Below are positions 20,612 to 30,076 of a stretch of DNA of 64,000 nucleotides, piece by piece. The first letter of the stretch is position 1, and every line of letters begins with the position of its first letter. Source of the DNA: Babesia bovis T2Bo (Eukaryota > Apicomplexa > Aconoidasida > Piroplasmida > Babesiidae). The position numbers were made by a program, and so were the translations under genes. The notes beneath the pieces were generated by a model. That model saw only the letters and a program-made list of their open reading frames with translations, was not told where the DNA came from and made no database searches. Where the stretch lies: NCBI RefSeq assembly GCF_000165395.2, contig NC_010575.1, forward strand, positions 2,403,001 to 2,467,000, given 5' to 3'.

Positions 20612-21847
20612 ATGATGGTAGTTAGCCTACGTTGTAATCTAGTTTTTACTTGTCTATTGATCATATTTATAGAAACATTAGATAGCCGATTATTTGACGT
20701 TGAATATGCTGAACTATATCACGATATACATGCAGTAGGTTCATTTCGTGATGGTGGTGTATACTATCTGTTCCATGCAACTTCGGATAAAGCCCGTTTA
20801 ATTATGTATGGCCAAACTTTCCTTTATTCATCGTTTTCTTATGGAAATACAATAAATGATATCTATGTGGAGAAGTTCCGTCGTTCTGACGAAGAGATAA
20901 TTGGCATAACTATTTGTAGCCAATTTTCATTCAATCGTTTTGTTAAAATGTATTTCTGTTTATTAGATGGCAATTGGTTTCCTACTACTTCTGAAGATAA
21001 GAATTCATTTGTTGGTGGCCCTTTGAATTTACAGATGGATATGGAAAGATGGGAGGTACACCCAATAATAGACGCTAGGATTATCATGAGAGGTAATGCT
21101 GCTATACTCTACTATATAGGGAACGAGCAGCCAGACAATCGTGAATCTACTAGGAGTCAACTATGGGCGGATGATGGAAATTTCTTGATATCACCAATAT
21201 ATAATTTTGAAAAAATATCTCGATTATCTGGTGACCTGCCCTCCTCCTTAATTGCACCTATTACAAGTTTTTATCAAAATCTGAACGAGAATACTATGAC
21301 AATTACTCTGGATAAAACAGGAAATCGTGAATACGTACTTAAGGTTGTACATGCCAATACGAAATGTGGGCAAAGTAGAAATATAATCACCGATTTACCG
21401 AAAATCGGTGTGAATGCTCCAAACCTGGTTGCTAACAGATCGCAAAATATAGTTATTGATATAGCAGAAGCATATTTTCAACCGTCAAATATGGTGATAT
21501 TTTGCAGATTTAAGAGAGGTGGCTGGACATATTACCAACATAGCATATTACCAATACATGAAGTCAACGACATGGATATAAAAGTCATCGATTCAGATAC
21601 TCACACTGTTATATACCACAATACGGATGACGAATTCATTACATATATTGAAGTATTTTTCCATAGAAGGACTAAAATGCGGTACGTGGTAGTAAACATC
21701 AAGCGTCTTGTCGAACCTGGTATCGATACATTGAACATTTATGAATTTAAGAGTGGCACTACACAGCAATATGTAAAAGTGGAGCCAACAAATGTTCGTT
21801 ACGTTCAAGAAATTCTATGCACCATATACAATGACTCGCGTGCCTAG
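20612..21847 (+). CDS. Array gene 5: secreted piroplasm family protein
   Basis: 411 residues, clade B, the shortest copy. A signal peptide (core LVFTCLLIIFIETL) is followed by GSFRDGGVYYLF, YVEKFRRSDEE, HPIIDARII, YYIGNEQPDN...LW, PSSLIAPITSFYQ and TGNREY, then IVIDIAEA, RGGWTYYQHSILPIHE, and FITYIEVFFH with YVVVNIKRL. Where most copies have a PP...NGxFxPxN linker, gene 5 has KCGQSRNII, which resembles the linker of gene 6 (CGAAASRNMI), so the two look like a sister pair. There is no C-terminal anchor. The start is the first of two adjacent ATG codons (ATGATGG); either may be used. Function unknown. Confidence 0.86.
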   Translation: MMVVSLRCNLVFTCLLIIFIETLDSRLFDVEYAELYHDIHAVGSFRDGGVYYLFHATSDKARLIMYGQTFLYSSFSYGNTINDIYVEKFRRSDEEIIGITICSQFSFNRFVKMYFCLLDGNWFPTTSEDKNSFVGGPLNLQMDMERWEVHPIIDARIIMRGNAAILYYIGNEQPDNRESTRSQLWADDGNFLISPIYNFEKISRLSGDLPSSLIAPITSFYQNLNENTMTITLDKTGNREYVLKVVHANTKCGQSRNIITDLPKIGVNAPNLVANRSQNIVIDIAEAYFQPSNMVIFCRFKRGGWTYYQHSILPIHEVNDMDIKVIDSDTHTVIYHNTDDEFITYIEVFFHRRTKMRYVVVNIKRLVEPGIDTLNIYEFKSGTTQQYVKVEPTNVRYVQEILCTIYNDSRA

Positions 21848-22501
21848 CACTTGCGGTCTAGATAGCGTTTCTTAAAGATTTTAAAGCGGTTAATGGTGGT
21901 AATCTAGTGTATGCAGTGCCCATAGCAGTTAACATTAAGACCGTCTGGCTGTTAAAGCATTGGGTTTCAATTTTCAGATTTGGGGAAACTCTAATGAAGG
22001 GCCTTATATACAATGTCACTGGCATTTCAAATTCAATTTAGTAGAGCATTTTAATCCATATAACTTACGTAGACGGAAGTCGGGGAAACCACGCTTATTC
22101 AGATCACAACTTCCTTTGAAGCTTTTAATTTAGATGCGAAACTGAATAATGCGTGCAATCCAAGTATTTAAGGTATTTATTTCGTTTGGAAGGAAAATGA
22201 ATTCCTGTGGGTATTTTCATACAGGGGCAACTCATTGGGCACTTTCGGATATACCGCTAATGTATAATTCATGTCATCAGATCTTTCGATGCTCATCTAC
22301 ATTGCCAGGAATTATATACGATGGACAGAGAAAGAAAAGGTGCTCTACTGGTACTAATTGTAGACGAATGCTATGGAAGGAAAACGTGGTATGAAAATTC
22401 TCTCGAATACTACAACGAAAGAACATATACTATTTATTCACAAGATAATCTACAATACACTAGTTAAATAATCTAAGTAAACACAAAAATATGTATTAAA
22501 A
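21848..22501. other. Array spacer 5-6
   Basis: 654 bp. An 81-codon frame (22149-22394, +) has an ATG and several Cys but no recognised relatives and no splice partner; I leave it uncalled. The shared element is at 22392-22405. Confidence 0.4.
22392..22405 (+). promoter_or_regulatory. Shared upstream element, gene 6 copy
   Basis: TGAAAATTCTCTCG, 96 bp before the ATG. Confidence 0.4.
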
Positions 22502-23863
22502 ATGAAGCTTCCCTTTATTTTTAGGACTTTGTTTAAATGTGGTATAGCACTATTGCTGTCATCAATAAGTAATGTTTCGTGTGATATATTTGATTATAGT
22601 AATTACATTGATATAAACGATGAGTACATACCTTCTTATGTAGATGTAGCGTATGGAACAATCCCTAATGGCGGGGTTTATAGATTTCTTCATACTACTA
22701 CTGATTACGTGATTCGCGTTAAAGCTGGGAAACTAAATTTGACTACAATTATGCTAATAAACAATATTCCCGCTGATATATTTGTGGAGGAGTTTATCAG
22801 GGATGACAAAGAAGTCGTAACTATAACATCATATGGTAAATCGATTCTTTATAACATGGAACGACTTTTCGTCGAGTTATCATCTAACGAGTGTAAATAT
22901 ATAACACAAGAAGAGCGAGATGACTTTGTAGGAGGACCTGTGATGTTACGCACGGACTTACTTGAAAAGTACATGCATCCTGTTATAGATTCTACAATTA
23001 CGTCACGTGATGGGCGGTTGACTATATTATATTCCGTTGGCAACAAGGGGTACGATAAAAAAGAATCCTCTTTTAGTTTTTTGTGGTACAACCAATTAGA
23101 TTTCATTATATCTCCACTCCTAAATATTGATGGTGTAAGCCGGATGGCCATGGGTAAAGCTGTTATGCTAACATCACGTATTACATCGTTCCTCCCTCAG
23201 GTGAGGCAGAACGGTATTATATTTACTATAGACAAAACCGGTGATCGTGAATACTTTTTGAAAATGGTACCAAGTGATTGTGGTGCTGCAGCAAGTAGGA
23301 ATATGATAAGCGAATCTGTTAAAATAGGCCAAATATTACCGATACCTGCAATGGATCGCCCTGACACTGTGATAATGGATATATCCATGGAAACAGAACC
23401 ATCGTTCGATGTGGTAGTACTAGATAACGTGAAAAAAGGCAACCTGTTGCTTTATGGTCAACAGTCATTCCTGCCGATACGCGAGGTACAAAATCTATAC
23501 GTCAAAATTCGCGATGTTAGTAACGATGCTGATATATACAGTGTAAAGGACGATGAGTTTATTGCCTACGTTGAAAAATTCTATAGTTCCGGTACAATTA
23601 TGTACGTTACTGTAAACACAAAGAAGTTAGAGTCACCCGATGGTGCAGAAACTCGTATTATATTTAAGAACGAAAACGTGGATGGCATTGTCCACTATAG
23701 GGAGATAGGTGACGATGAGTTCGAGAGTTACAACAGCTTGGTCTACGATATATATAGAATATGGCCTGTACAGCATGAAATTCCTACCCATTTACGAGGA
23801 TTAGATATGTCAGAAATATCTCCACTAATCACAGTAGCATACGAAACAGGGTTCGGGGTGTAA
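22502..23863 (+). CDS. Array gene 6: secreted piroplasm family protein
   Basis: 453 residues, the longest copy, clade B. A signal peptide (FKCGIALLLSSISNVSC) precedes GTIPNGGVYRFL, FVEEFIRDDKE, HPVIDSTIT, YSVGNKGYDK...LW and TGDREY. A Cys-containing linker similar to that of gene 5 follows, then VIMDISME, GNLLLYGQQSFLPIRE, and FIAYVEKFYS with YVTVNTKKLESP. The THVEVF motif has degenerated to AYVEKF. About 30 extra residues follow the usual end point (HEIPTHLRGLDMSEI...), giving this member a unique tail without membrane character. The start ATG follows an A-rich leader. Function unknown. Confidence 0.86.
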   Translation: MKLPFIFRTLFKCGIALLLSSISNVSCDIFDYSNYIDINDEYIPSYVDVAYGTIPNGGVYRFLHTTTDYVIRVKAGKLNLTTIMLINNIPADIFVEEFIRDDKEVVTITSYGKSILYNMERLFVELSSNECKYITQEERDDFVGGPVMLRTDLLEKYMHPVIDSTITSRDGRLTILYSVGNKGYDKKESSFSFLWYNQLDFIISPLLNIDGVSRMAMGKAVMLTSRITSFLPQVRQNGIIFTIDKTGDREYFLKMVPSDCGAAASRNMISESVKIGQILPIPAMDRPDTVIMDISMETEPSFDVVVLDNVKKGNLLLYGQQSFLPIREVQNLYVKIRDVSNDADIYSVKDDEFIAYVEKFYSSGTIMYVTVNTKKLESPDGAETRIIFKNENVDGIVHYREIGDDEFESYNSLVYDIYRIWPVQHEIPTHLRGLDMSEISPLITVAYETGFGV

Positions 23864-24479
23864 TGTATTGGAATGCATGTTCTAACATAGTATTCCCTAC
23901 AGATCACAATAATGTGTGTGCAAAAGCACAACACTACAATAAGAAACCTGTTTAATTGTTACCTATATTGCACGGTTTGATAATAATTTTATTGATATTT
24001 TTTCATCATTGCAGAATCCTGTTGCTGAAATGAATCGAAATGATTCCAACCTCATTCTGGCGGCTACGACGTCTATCTCCACCTATCTTCTACGTAACAC
24101 TATCCAGATTAAACTGTAACGCATGTGAGCTAATATCCAAACAATTCAGATAGTTCCATCGAGTTTAATGGATTTTGAAGAATATATATTTATGACATAT
24201 GTGCCTTTTTTGCATTCTAGACACTTTTGCAGTTCTATTTGTATTAAGAAACTATTGTTTTTTTATTTATTGGTATAATATTTGACACATGATTTACCCT
24301 GCTGTGACCATGTGGCACCTTTAAGCGACGATGAGAATCACTTACCTCCATTTTACAACCTATTTATGAGACGCTTTGAACGAAAATTCCTCGACATTTC
24401 ACACTAAAGGGACGAACCCAATTTCCATGAAACTGCCTTCCTGAATGACACCGATTATATAGTATCATGCTTTCGGAAG
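23864..24479. other. Array spacer 6-7
   Basis: 616 bp without a gene. The shared element is at 24381-24393. A 63-codon minus-strand frame overlapping the end of gene 6 is a shadow. Confidence 0.45.
24381..24393 (+). promoter_or_regulatory. Shared upstream element, gene 7 copy
   Basis: CGAAAATTCCTCG, 86 bp before the ATG; the closest match to the consensus GAAAATTCYYTCG. Confidence 0.42.
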
Positions 24480-25754
24480 ATGATTCCCCTTCTTAATATT
24501 CCTTTGGCGTTAACTTCCGTCACGTTTTTGTTATCGTCTTTTCAACCGGCTAACGCTCGTGTTTTAGATGTATCAAAGACGAACTTTTCTGAACAAATCA
24601 ATGTTTATGATGGAACTTTTAGTGATGGTGGAGTATATCGTTTGATCTATACAAGGTCCCCAGGGACAACCGATATTCATTATGGTGATGCGTTTATAAC
24701 ATCTGTAAAGGTCCGAGGGTCAATGAACACTGATATATATGTAGAAGTATTCAAACGCCGCGGCACCACACTGATATCCATAACCACAGCTAGTGATTCA
24801 TCATGCTTCGTTGACAATAGAGAAAACTGGGAAGTATCCAGCTCAGGAATAACCTCTAGATCACGTCTTGAAAAACAGCAATTCATCAGTGGCCCGGTGA
24901 TGATAGAATTAAACAGAAATGTAGCCAATAGACACCCGGTGATTGAAACCCAGAATCTGATGGTGGAGGGTAATGAGGAAGTGTGGTTTTACCTAGGTAA
25001 CAGACGGCGCCATGACAGTGCAGCGATGAGGAGCAACATATGGCTTCACGAAACAAACTTCATTATATCTCGTGTGACTAACATCGATGCTTATACTCAA
25101 CTTGTGGGAGGTCCAAAGTCGGCCCTAATAGCCAACGCCATAGCATTTAAACAGACGAATGATGAATCGATGATAACGATTAGGGTTCCCAGAACGCGTG
25201 GAAAGCAATTTGTTCTACATGTACCACCAACATTGGACGGTTATTTTAAACCCGAACATATAATATGGGATAAACCAAAAGTCAGGGAACGGAGCCCTGC
25301 ACCACTCCATGAAAGAATATTTGACATTGTGATTGATGTGTCAAATAAATTGACCCCTACATATGATATGGTAATATTGACCGACTTTGTTAGAGGTCCA
25401 TGGAACTATAGTCAGCATACATTTTTACCAATACGTTTTATGGACGATATGAACGTCAAAGTAAGGAATGTAGAAAGAAACATAACAATTTTTGAAATTC
25501 GACCAAGAGATTTCATAACTTATGTCGAAGTTTTTCATAATCGTGAAACCGCAGAGGAGTATGTCCTTATCCATACTAGGTCACTCTTCATGCCGGAAGG
25601 ACCTGACAAGATTCATTGCTATATATACGTGAAAGAGGATAGTTACAAACATGGCAAGTATATATTAATGGATCTCATGGAAGACTTTGAGAAAATAAAT
25701 ATGTTCAAAAGAATTCCGACTGCTACACCATATGACTTCCCTTGGGATTATTAG
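24480..25754 (+). CDS. Array gene 7: secreted piroplasm family protein
   Basis: 424 residues, clade B. Signal peptide (LALTSVTFLLSSFQPANA), then RVLDVSKT, GTFSDGGVYRLI, YVEVFKRRGTT, HPVIETQNL, FYLGNRRRHD...IW, PKSALIANAIAF, PPTLDGYFKPEH, IVIDVSNK, RGPWNYSQHTFLPIRF, FITYVEVFHN and YVLIHTRSL. The end is rich in acidic and aromatic residues (TPYDFPWDY). In place of the KLExP motif of its sisters it has SLFMPEG, and the charged D-REY strand is replaced by RGKQFVLHVPP. There is no anchor. The start lies a few bases after a purine-rich ggaag, and no earlier in-frame ATG keeps a signal peptide. Function unknown. Confidence 0.86.
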   Translation: MIPLLNIPLALTSVTFLLSSFQPANARVLDVSKTNFSEQINVYDGTFSDGGVYRLIYTRSPGTTDIHYGDAFITSVKVRGSMNTDIYVEVFKRRGTTLISITTASDSSCFVDNRENWEVSSSGITSRSRLEKQQFISGPVMIELNRNVANRHPVIETQNLMVEGNEEVWFYLGNRRRHDSAAMRSNIWLHETNFIISRVTNIDAYTQLVGGPKSALIANAIAFKQTNDESMITIRVPRTRGKQFVLHVPPTLDGYFKPEHIIWDKPKVRERSPAPLHERIFDIVIDVSNKLTPTYDMVILTDFVRGPWNYSQHTFLPIRFMDDMNVKVRNVERNITIFEIRPRDFITYVEVFHNRETAEEYVLIHTRSLFMPEGPDKIHCYIYVKEDSYKHGKYILMDLMEDFEKINMFKRIPTATPYDFPWDY

Positions 25755-26437
25755 TATTATAGACAATATTTTCTTGTACATTTACTCCATATAATATTCG
25801 AACATGTAAATTATCTTGTTCAATTTATGTATGATCTTCATCAATCAGATTGGTTGGGCAACTTCATTGCAAATTAAGGCACAACAAAAATGAACTTTTT
25901 ATTGTTTTCCTTTACCAAGTACATTGATATAAATATACATAGATTAATACTTGCTAGTTTAACGAATATGAATTATTATACTTAACTACATTAGCATTCC
26001 ATATACACTATTGAATAACTTCACTATAATATGAACAGGTAAACGTTGGATAGCGGGGATTATATCTTCAACAGAAACCCACGTACCATTTCTATGTATG
26101 ATTTTAACAAAATAATTTTAATATAGATTGTTTAGAATTTTTATTCATAAGACCACTATTGCAATGCCTAGGAATAATTTTGACTTATTACTGTTATAAA
26201 ATTTGGCTACCTTACAAAAAAATATGCTTGAATGCATCGCAATAAATCATACTATCAATTCAAGATTGTTTGCAATATTTATTAGTATATTGTTGTTTCC
26301 TATGTAGGAAAACGGATAATAAAATTTTTATTCACTGTTAGAGGTACTAGAATGCAAATAATGTAATATAAATTAATTGGCTAGTTTTGTCTAATTTTCA
26401 AAATCTATTTAATTGAATAGCAACATATTTTTTGGAA
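25755..26437. other. Array spacer 7-8
   Basis: 683 bp, very AT-rich, no open frame. The shared upstream element was not found here, so gene 8 may be controlled differently or the motif has decayed. Confidence 0.45.
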
Positions 26438-27715
26438 ATGGAGATTTGTCATATGTTCGGCATTCGAACAATATTGTGCCTAACATGTTGGTTATTTATA
26501 ACATTTTCACAATGTCTTCCTTTTGATATTGACAAGAGTGAATTCACCCGTGATGTACAAGTCATTCACGGCCATATAAATTATGGTGGCACTTACAGAC
26601 TTCTTCAGACTACCACCCGGGTAGCGTCAGCTGTCGTTTTCGGGGCTTTGAAGATTAGTCGGCCATTCATGCACGGTACAGCTACATCACATGTATTTAT
26701 AGAAGAGTGGAAGCGTGACGATACGTGGTTGATAGGTGTTACATATTATGGCAACTCTATTTTCGGTCGGGTTCAACGGACATATGTCGTGAAGTACATG
26801 AGAACTACGTATAGAATATCTAGGAGTATGAAGAACAATTTTCTTAGAGGTCCTGTAATGATTCGTATGGATATGTCATCTGGTTGTGTACATCCTGTCA
26901 TTGATTCTAAAATTGTATTTAATGGAGGTAAACCTACTATTTGGTACTATGTTGCTAATAAGATACCTCACCATAACAATTCATCTTTTAGCAAGTTATG
27001 GTCCAATGATAACGACTTTCTTATATCTCCTATTGTCAACATAGATGCTGCATCTCGAGTAACAGGTTATGGTCCATCTTCTTTAATAGGGCATATATCT
27101 GGATTTTCACAGTTTGACGATGGACACACAATACAAATAACTCTTGGACGTACGGGTGACCGCATATATACATTGCATATTCCTCGGAATCACGAACGCA
27201 TTTTCACTCCTATGTGCATTGTGAAAGACCTAACCATTATAGGTACCAATCAACGCATCCCTGCTGGTTCTAGGCCTATAAAGATTGTGATAGATATATC
27301 TAAGAAAGAAGGACCCTCAGGTGATGTCGTGATTTTATCGAATATACGGCGTGGTGAATGGAACTATTCGCAGCATGCTATACTCCCATTACGTAACATG
27401 GAAGAGATTGATGTAAGCGTAAAACATGTAGGGCGTGGATGTGACATATACGATGTCAAGGATGACGAAATAGTAACGCATGTTGAAATATTTAAGGAAG
27501 AGTTCGACATCTTGGTGTATGTGGTGGTGAATACTAAAATGTTAGAGAACCCATCTATTGAAAGACAATACGTTTTTAAATACAACAACAGTTTGTCTTC
27601 ACCAGCTTACTCCCTTTTAGATGACGTACAAGGGAAGGAAGCTTTAAGGAAGTTATGTAGAATATTCACTTTACTTCCCGATGATTTAAGCGACCTTCAT
27701 GTGCCGTCTGAATAG
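26438..27715 (+). CDS. Array gene 8: secreted piroplasm family protein
   Basis: 425 residues from the ATG at 26438 (context ggaaATGg). A signal peptide (RTILCLTCWLFITFSQC) precedes FDIDKSE, GHINYGGTYRLL, FIEEWKRDDTW, HPVIDSKIV, YYVANKIPHH...LW, PSSLIGHISGFSQ, TGDRIY, IVIDISKK, RGEWNYSQHAILPLRN, and VTHVEIFKE with YVVVNTKMLENP. The first landmark is atypical: an Ile-Asn pair replaces the Phe-Ser found in most copies. The tail is acidic (LLPDDLSDLHVPSE). Clade B; no anchor. Upstream it lacks a clear copy of the GAAAATTC element. Function unknown. Confidence 0.86.
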   Translation: MEICHMFGIRTILCLTCWLFITFSQCLPFDIDKSEFTRDVQVIHGHINYGGTYRLLQTTTRVASAVVFGALKISRPFMHGTATSHVFIEEWKRDDTWLIGVTYYGNSIFGRVQRTYVVKYMRTTYRISRSMKNNFLRGPVMIRMDMSSGCVHPVIDSKIVFNGGKPTIWYYVANKIPHHNNSSFSKLWSNDNDFLISPIVNIDAASRVTGYGPSSLIGHISGFSQFDDGHTIQITLGRTGDRIYTLHIPRNHERIFTPMCIVKDLTIIGTNQRIPAGSRPIKIVIDISKKEGPSGDVVILSNIRRGEWNYSQHAILPLRNMEEIDVSVKHVGRGCDIYDVKDDEIVTHVEIFKEEFDILVYVVVNTKMLENPSIERQYVFKYNNSLSSPAYSLLDDVQGKEALRKLCRIFTLLPDDLSDLHVPSE

Positions 27716-28255
27716 ACTTTGTTGGTCCACTTAGTTATCTTCTTTACTTTCTAGACAATTACGCAATTCGATTCGATAAGCAATTAAGTATTTTATATTT
27801 TAAAAGTTCACCGAACCCTATAGCATGTTACTCCAAAAGTTATATACATAGAGAATTTTTTTGGAGGCGTATGTATGATGGATGGGTGACTTTCATCGCT
27901 CAGTGGACCACCACTTCAGTTTAAGCAAACATTTTCTTTAGACTTTGCTCAGGGGTCATATAACATTGGATAAACGATGCTATCTTGCAGTAACCGCTGA
28001 TAAAATTGTCTTCTCGGAGGCAAGTTGTATATTACGTAATTAAAATATTGTATAAATTCCCCAAAGAACTACAACTCTATAAACAGCCATAGCTTAATGA
28101 GACATATGTAGGATTCTTTGGAGATTTATGTGATCAATGATATTTCATATTGGGAATGATTAAAATGTCAAGTAGGAATTTTCAACTGGCTAGCTTGGGG
28201 AGACACGGACTGAAGACATTGCAAATGATTTAGAACAATTAAGCAGAACTTTAAG
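27716..28255. other. Array spacer 8-9
   Basis: 540 bp, the shortest spacer, no frame worth calling. AGGAATTTTCAAC at 28174-28186 is a weak, partial match to the shared upstream element. Confidence 0.45.
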
Positions 28256-29524
28256 ATGGCAATTTTCAAGTTCTTTATAACCATACTTATGGTTTGCAGT
28301 ATATACATCCGGTTGATTAGTGGTATAGAATTGAATTTAAATAAACTGGAGTTCTCGGAAAATGTACGACAGGCATACGGTTATTTCCCGCAGAATGGGC
28401 ACTATCGTTTGCTTGATGTAGAGAATGATAAGCACGTCAGTATAATGTTTGCCCACCAATTGTTAAGCTCACCTACACTTATTGGTCAACCTGTAGTTCG
28501 TATATATGTTGAGGAGTTTCGTCGTTATAAAAGGTATCTATTAAGGATAACTTATGTTGGCGATGCCGTATCAGAGGTGGTTAAGACTATACACCTAGAG
28601 AAACATGATGAGGTTGTATATCTGTCTTCCCACGAAACTTTGATGAATTTTGTAAATGGCCCTATTAGGATTGCAATGGATTTTAATTATGACTACATCA
28701 ATCCAGTGATTGATTATTATATTGAAACTACAAGAGGCAATCCATCCATTAAATATTTAGTGGGTAACGAACTTCCGAACGATGAAGAAAGCTCACATAG
28801 TCGTTTATGGTACGGTAAGGGTGAGTTCATTATATCTCCCATTAAAAATTTTGACAAGTTCTCATCCATGCTTGGTGGACCGACAACCTATATTATTGGT
28901 TCAATTACAAGTATTACTCCGTATAGAGATATTAATATCATATATATAACTGTAAGCGGAAGAGGTGACATGGAGTATAAGTTATACATTCCACCTGCCA
29001 ACCTTGATGTGTTTCAGCCAAGAAATATGTTGACGAATGAGGATCATTCACAGTGGCCTTTGTTATATGGTGCTGCATCCGAGATTAGGCATATTGTTAT
29101 TGATATATCCCGTAAGACGTTCCCTGATAAAAATGTCGTGGTTGTTGAAAACTTGCGCAGGGGTGACTGGATATACGGTCAGCATTTACTCTTACCAGGT
29201 CACAACCTTGGCCACGTATCCGTTGAGGTGAAGCATGTACACGTAGGCATCGATATATACAAGTCGCCAGAAAATGAAAAAGTAACACATGTTGAGATAT
29301 TTAAATATGTAGTGGAGCCGTTGACTTATGTGGTTGTCAATGTTCTTGATCTATCAGTTACTGGGTATCCGGTTATCCGTCATGTATTCCAATTCAACAA
29401 CAATATAACATCCCCTGGTTATAAACTTGTTGTTCTACCTGATTTGAAAGAATGCCTAGATAACTTGTACAATATCCCAACAGCTGCTACTGGGTTGGAC
29501 TACGACGAGTACCGCCTTTTTTAA
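28256..29524 (+). CDS. Array gene 9: secreted piroplasm family protein
   Basis: 422 residues, clade B. A signal peptide (FFITILMVCSIYIRLISG) is followed by IELNLNKLE, GYFPQNGHYRLL (the usual GG pair is NG), YVEEFRRYKRY, NPVIDYYIE, YLVGNELPNDE...LW, a module 2 strand ITSITPYRD, PPANLDVFQPRN, IVIDISRK, RGDWIYGQHLLLPGHN, and VTHVEIFKY with YVVVNVLDL. The first landmark is among the more divergent, and the PIR motif after the third-module tryptophan is lost. It ends with a Tyr/Asp-rich tail. The start context taagATGg is like those of genes 4 and 10. Secreted, unanchored, function unknown. Confidence 0.86.
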   Translation: MAIFKFFITILMVCSIYIRLISGIELNLNKLEFSENVRQAYGYFPQNGHYRLLDVENDKHVSIMFAHQLLSSPTLIGQPVVRIYVEEFRRYKRYLLRITYVGDAVSEVVKTIHLEKHDEVVYLSSHETLMNFVNGPIRIAMDFNYDYINPVIDYYIETTRGNPSIKYLVGNELPNDEESSHSRLWYGKGEFIISPIKNFDKFSSMLGGPTTYIIGSITSITPYRDINIIYITVSGRGDMEYKLYIPPANLDVFQPRNMLTNEDHSQWPLLYGAASEIRHIVIDISRKTFPDKNVVVVENLRRGDWIYGQHLLLPGHNLGHVSVEVKHVHVGIDIYKSPENEKVTHVEIFKYVVEPLTYVVVNVLDLSVTGYPVIRHVFQFNNNITSPGYKLVVLPDLKECLDNLYNIPTAATGLDYDEYRLF

Positions 29525-30076
29525 TTTCAGCAGAGATATTGTAAACGTTACACGATGAATATGGTACCGAATACATCAAATGCATATCTAATAAGCTTAT
29601 AAACGTTATGGAATTATAGTTATCATTATGGCTTTTACATATCTGAAGTTATAGATTCTACACTATTATGTTGTAGAGTTAAATACGGCAGTGTCATTTT
29701 GTATTTCACGTTTTTTGCGGTTACTAGTTGAACAATTATATAATGATTAATACGACAATATATTAAGGTGTCCAACTAGCCTTTTTCGTTGAGTCATTCC
29801 TGTTATTTTGAAAATATTATGTCTACTGTTCTTTATCCGGTTCTTATATGTAGTCACTTTTTTTTATTAATATCAAGACTTTGATATCATATATAGTATT
29901 ATTAAAATGTTTCTTGTTATATATTTTACATTCATTTTTGTCTCTTCAGCATTTTATCTTCACCATGTGCATCAGTGGTTGCAAGAAAATTCCTTTTGTC
30001 TCATTACTTCATGCAAGCCTTAAATATATAAATTCCTAGTATATCTTCATTAAATGTTTTACCATATAGTATCAAG
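29525..30076. other. Array spacer 9-10
   Basis: 552 bp, AT-rich, no gene. A copy of the upstream element, preceded by GGTTGCA as at gene 4, lies at 29983-29998. Confidence 0.45.
29983..29998 (+). promoter_or_regulatory. Shared upstream element, gene 10 copy
   Basis: AAGAAAATTCCTTTTG, 78 bp before the ATG, with a GGTTGC block directly upstream as at gene 4. Confidence 0.4.
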
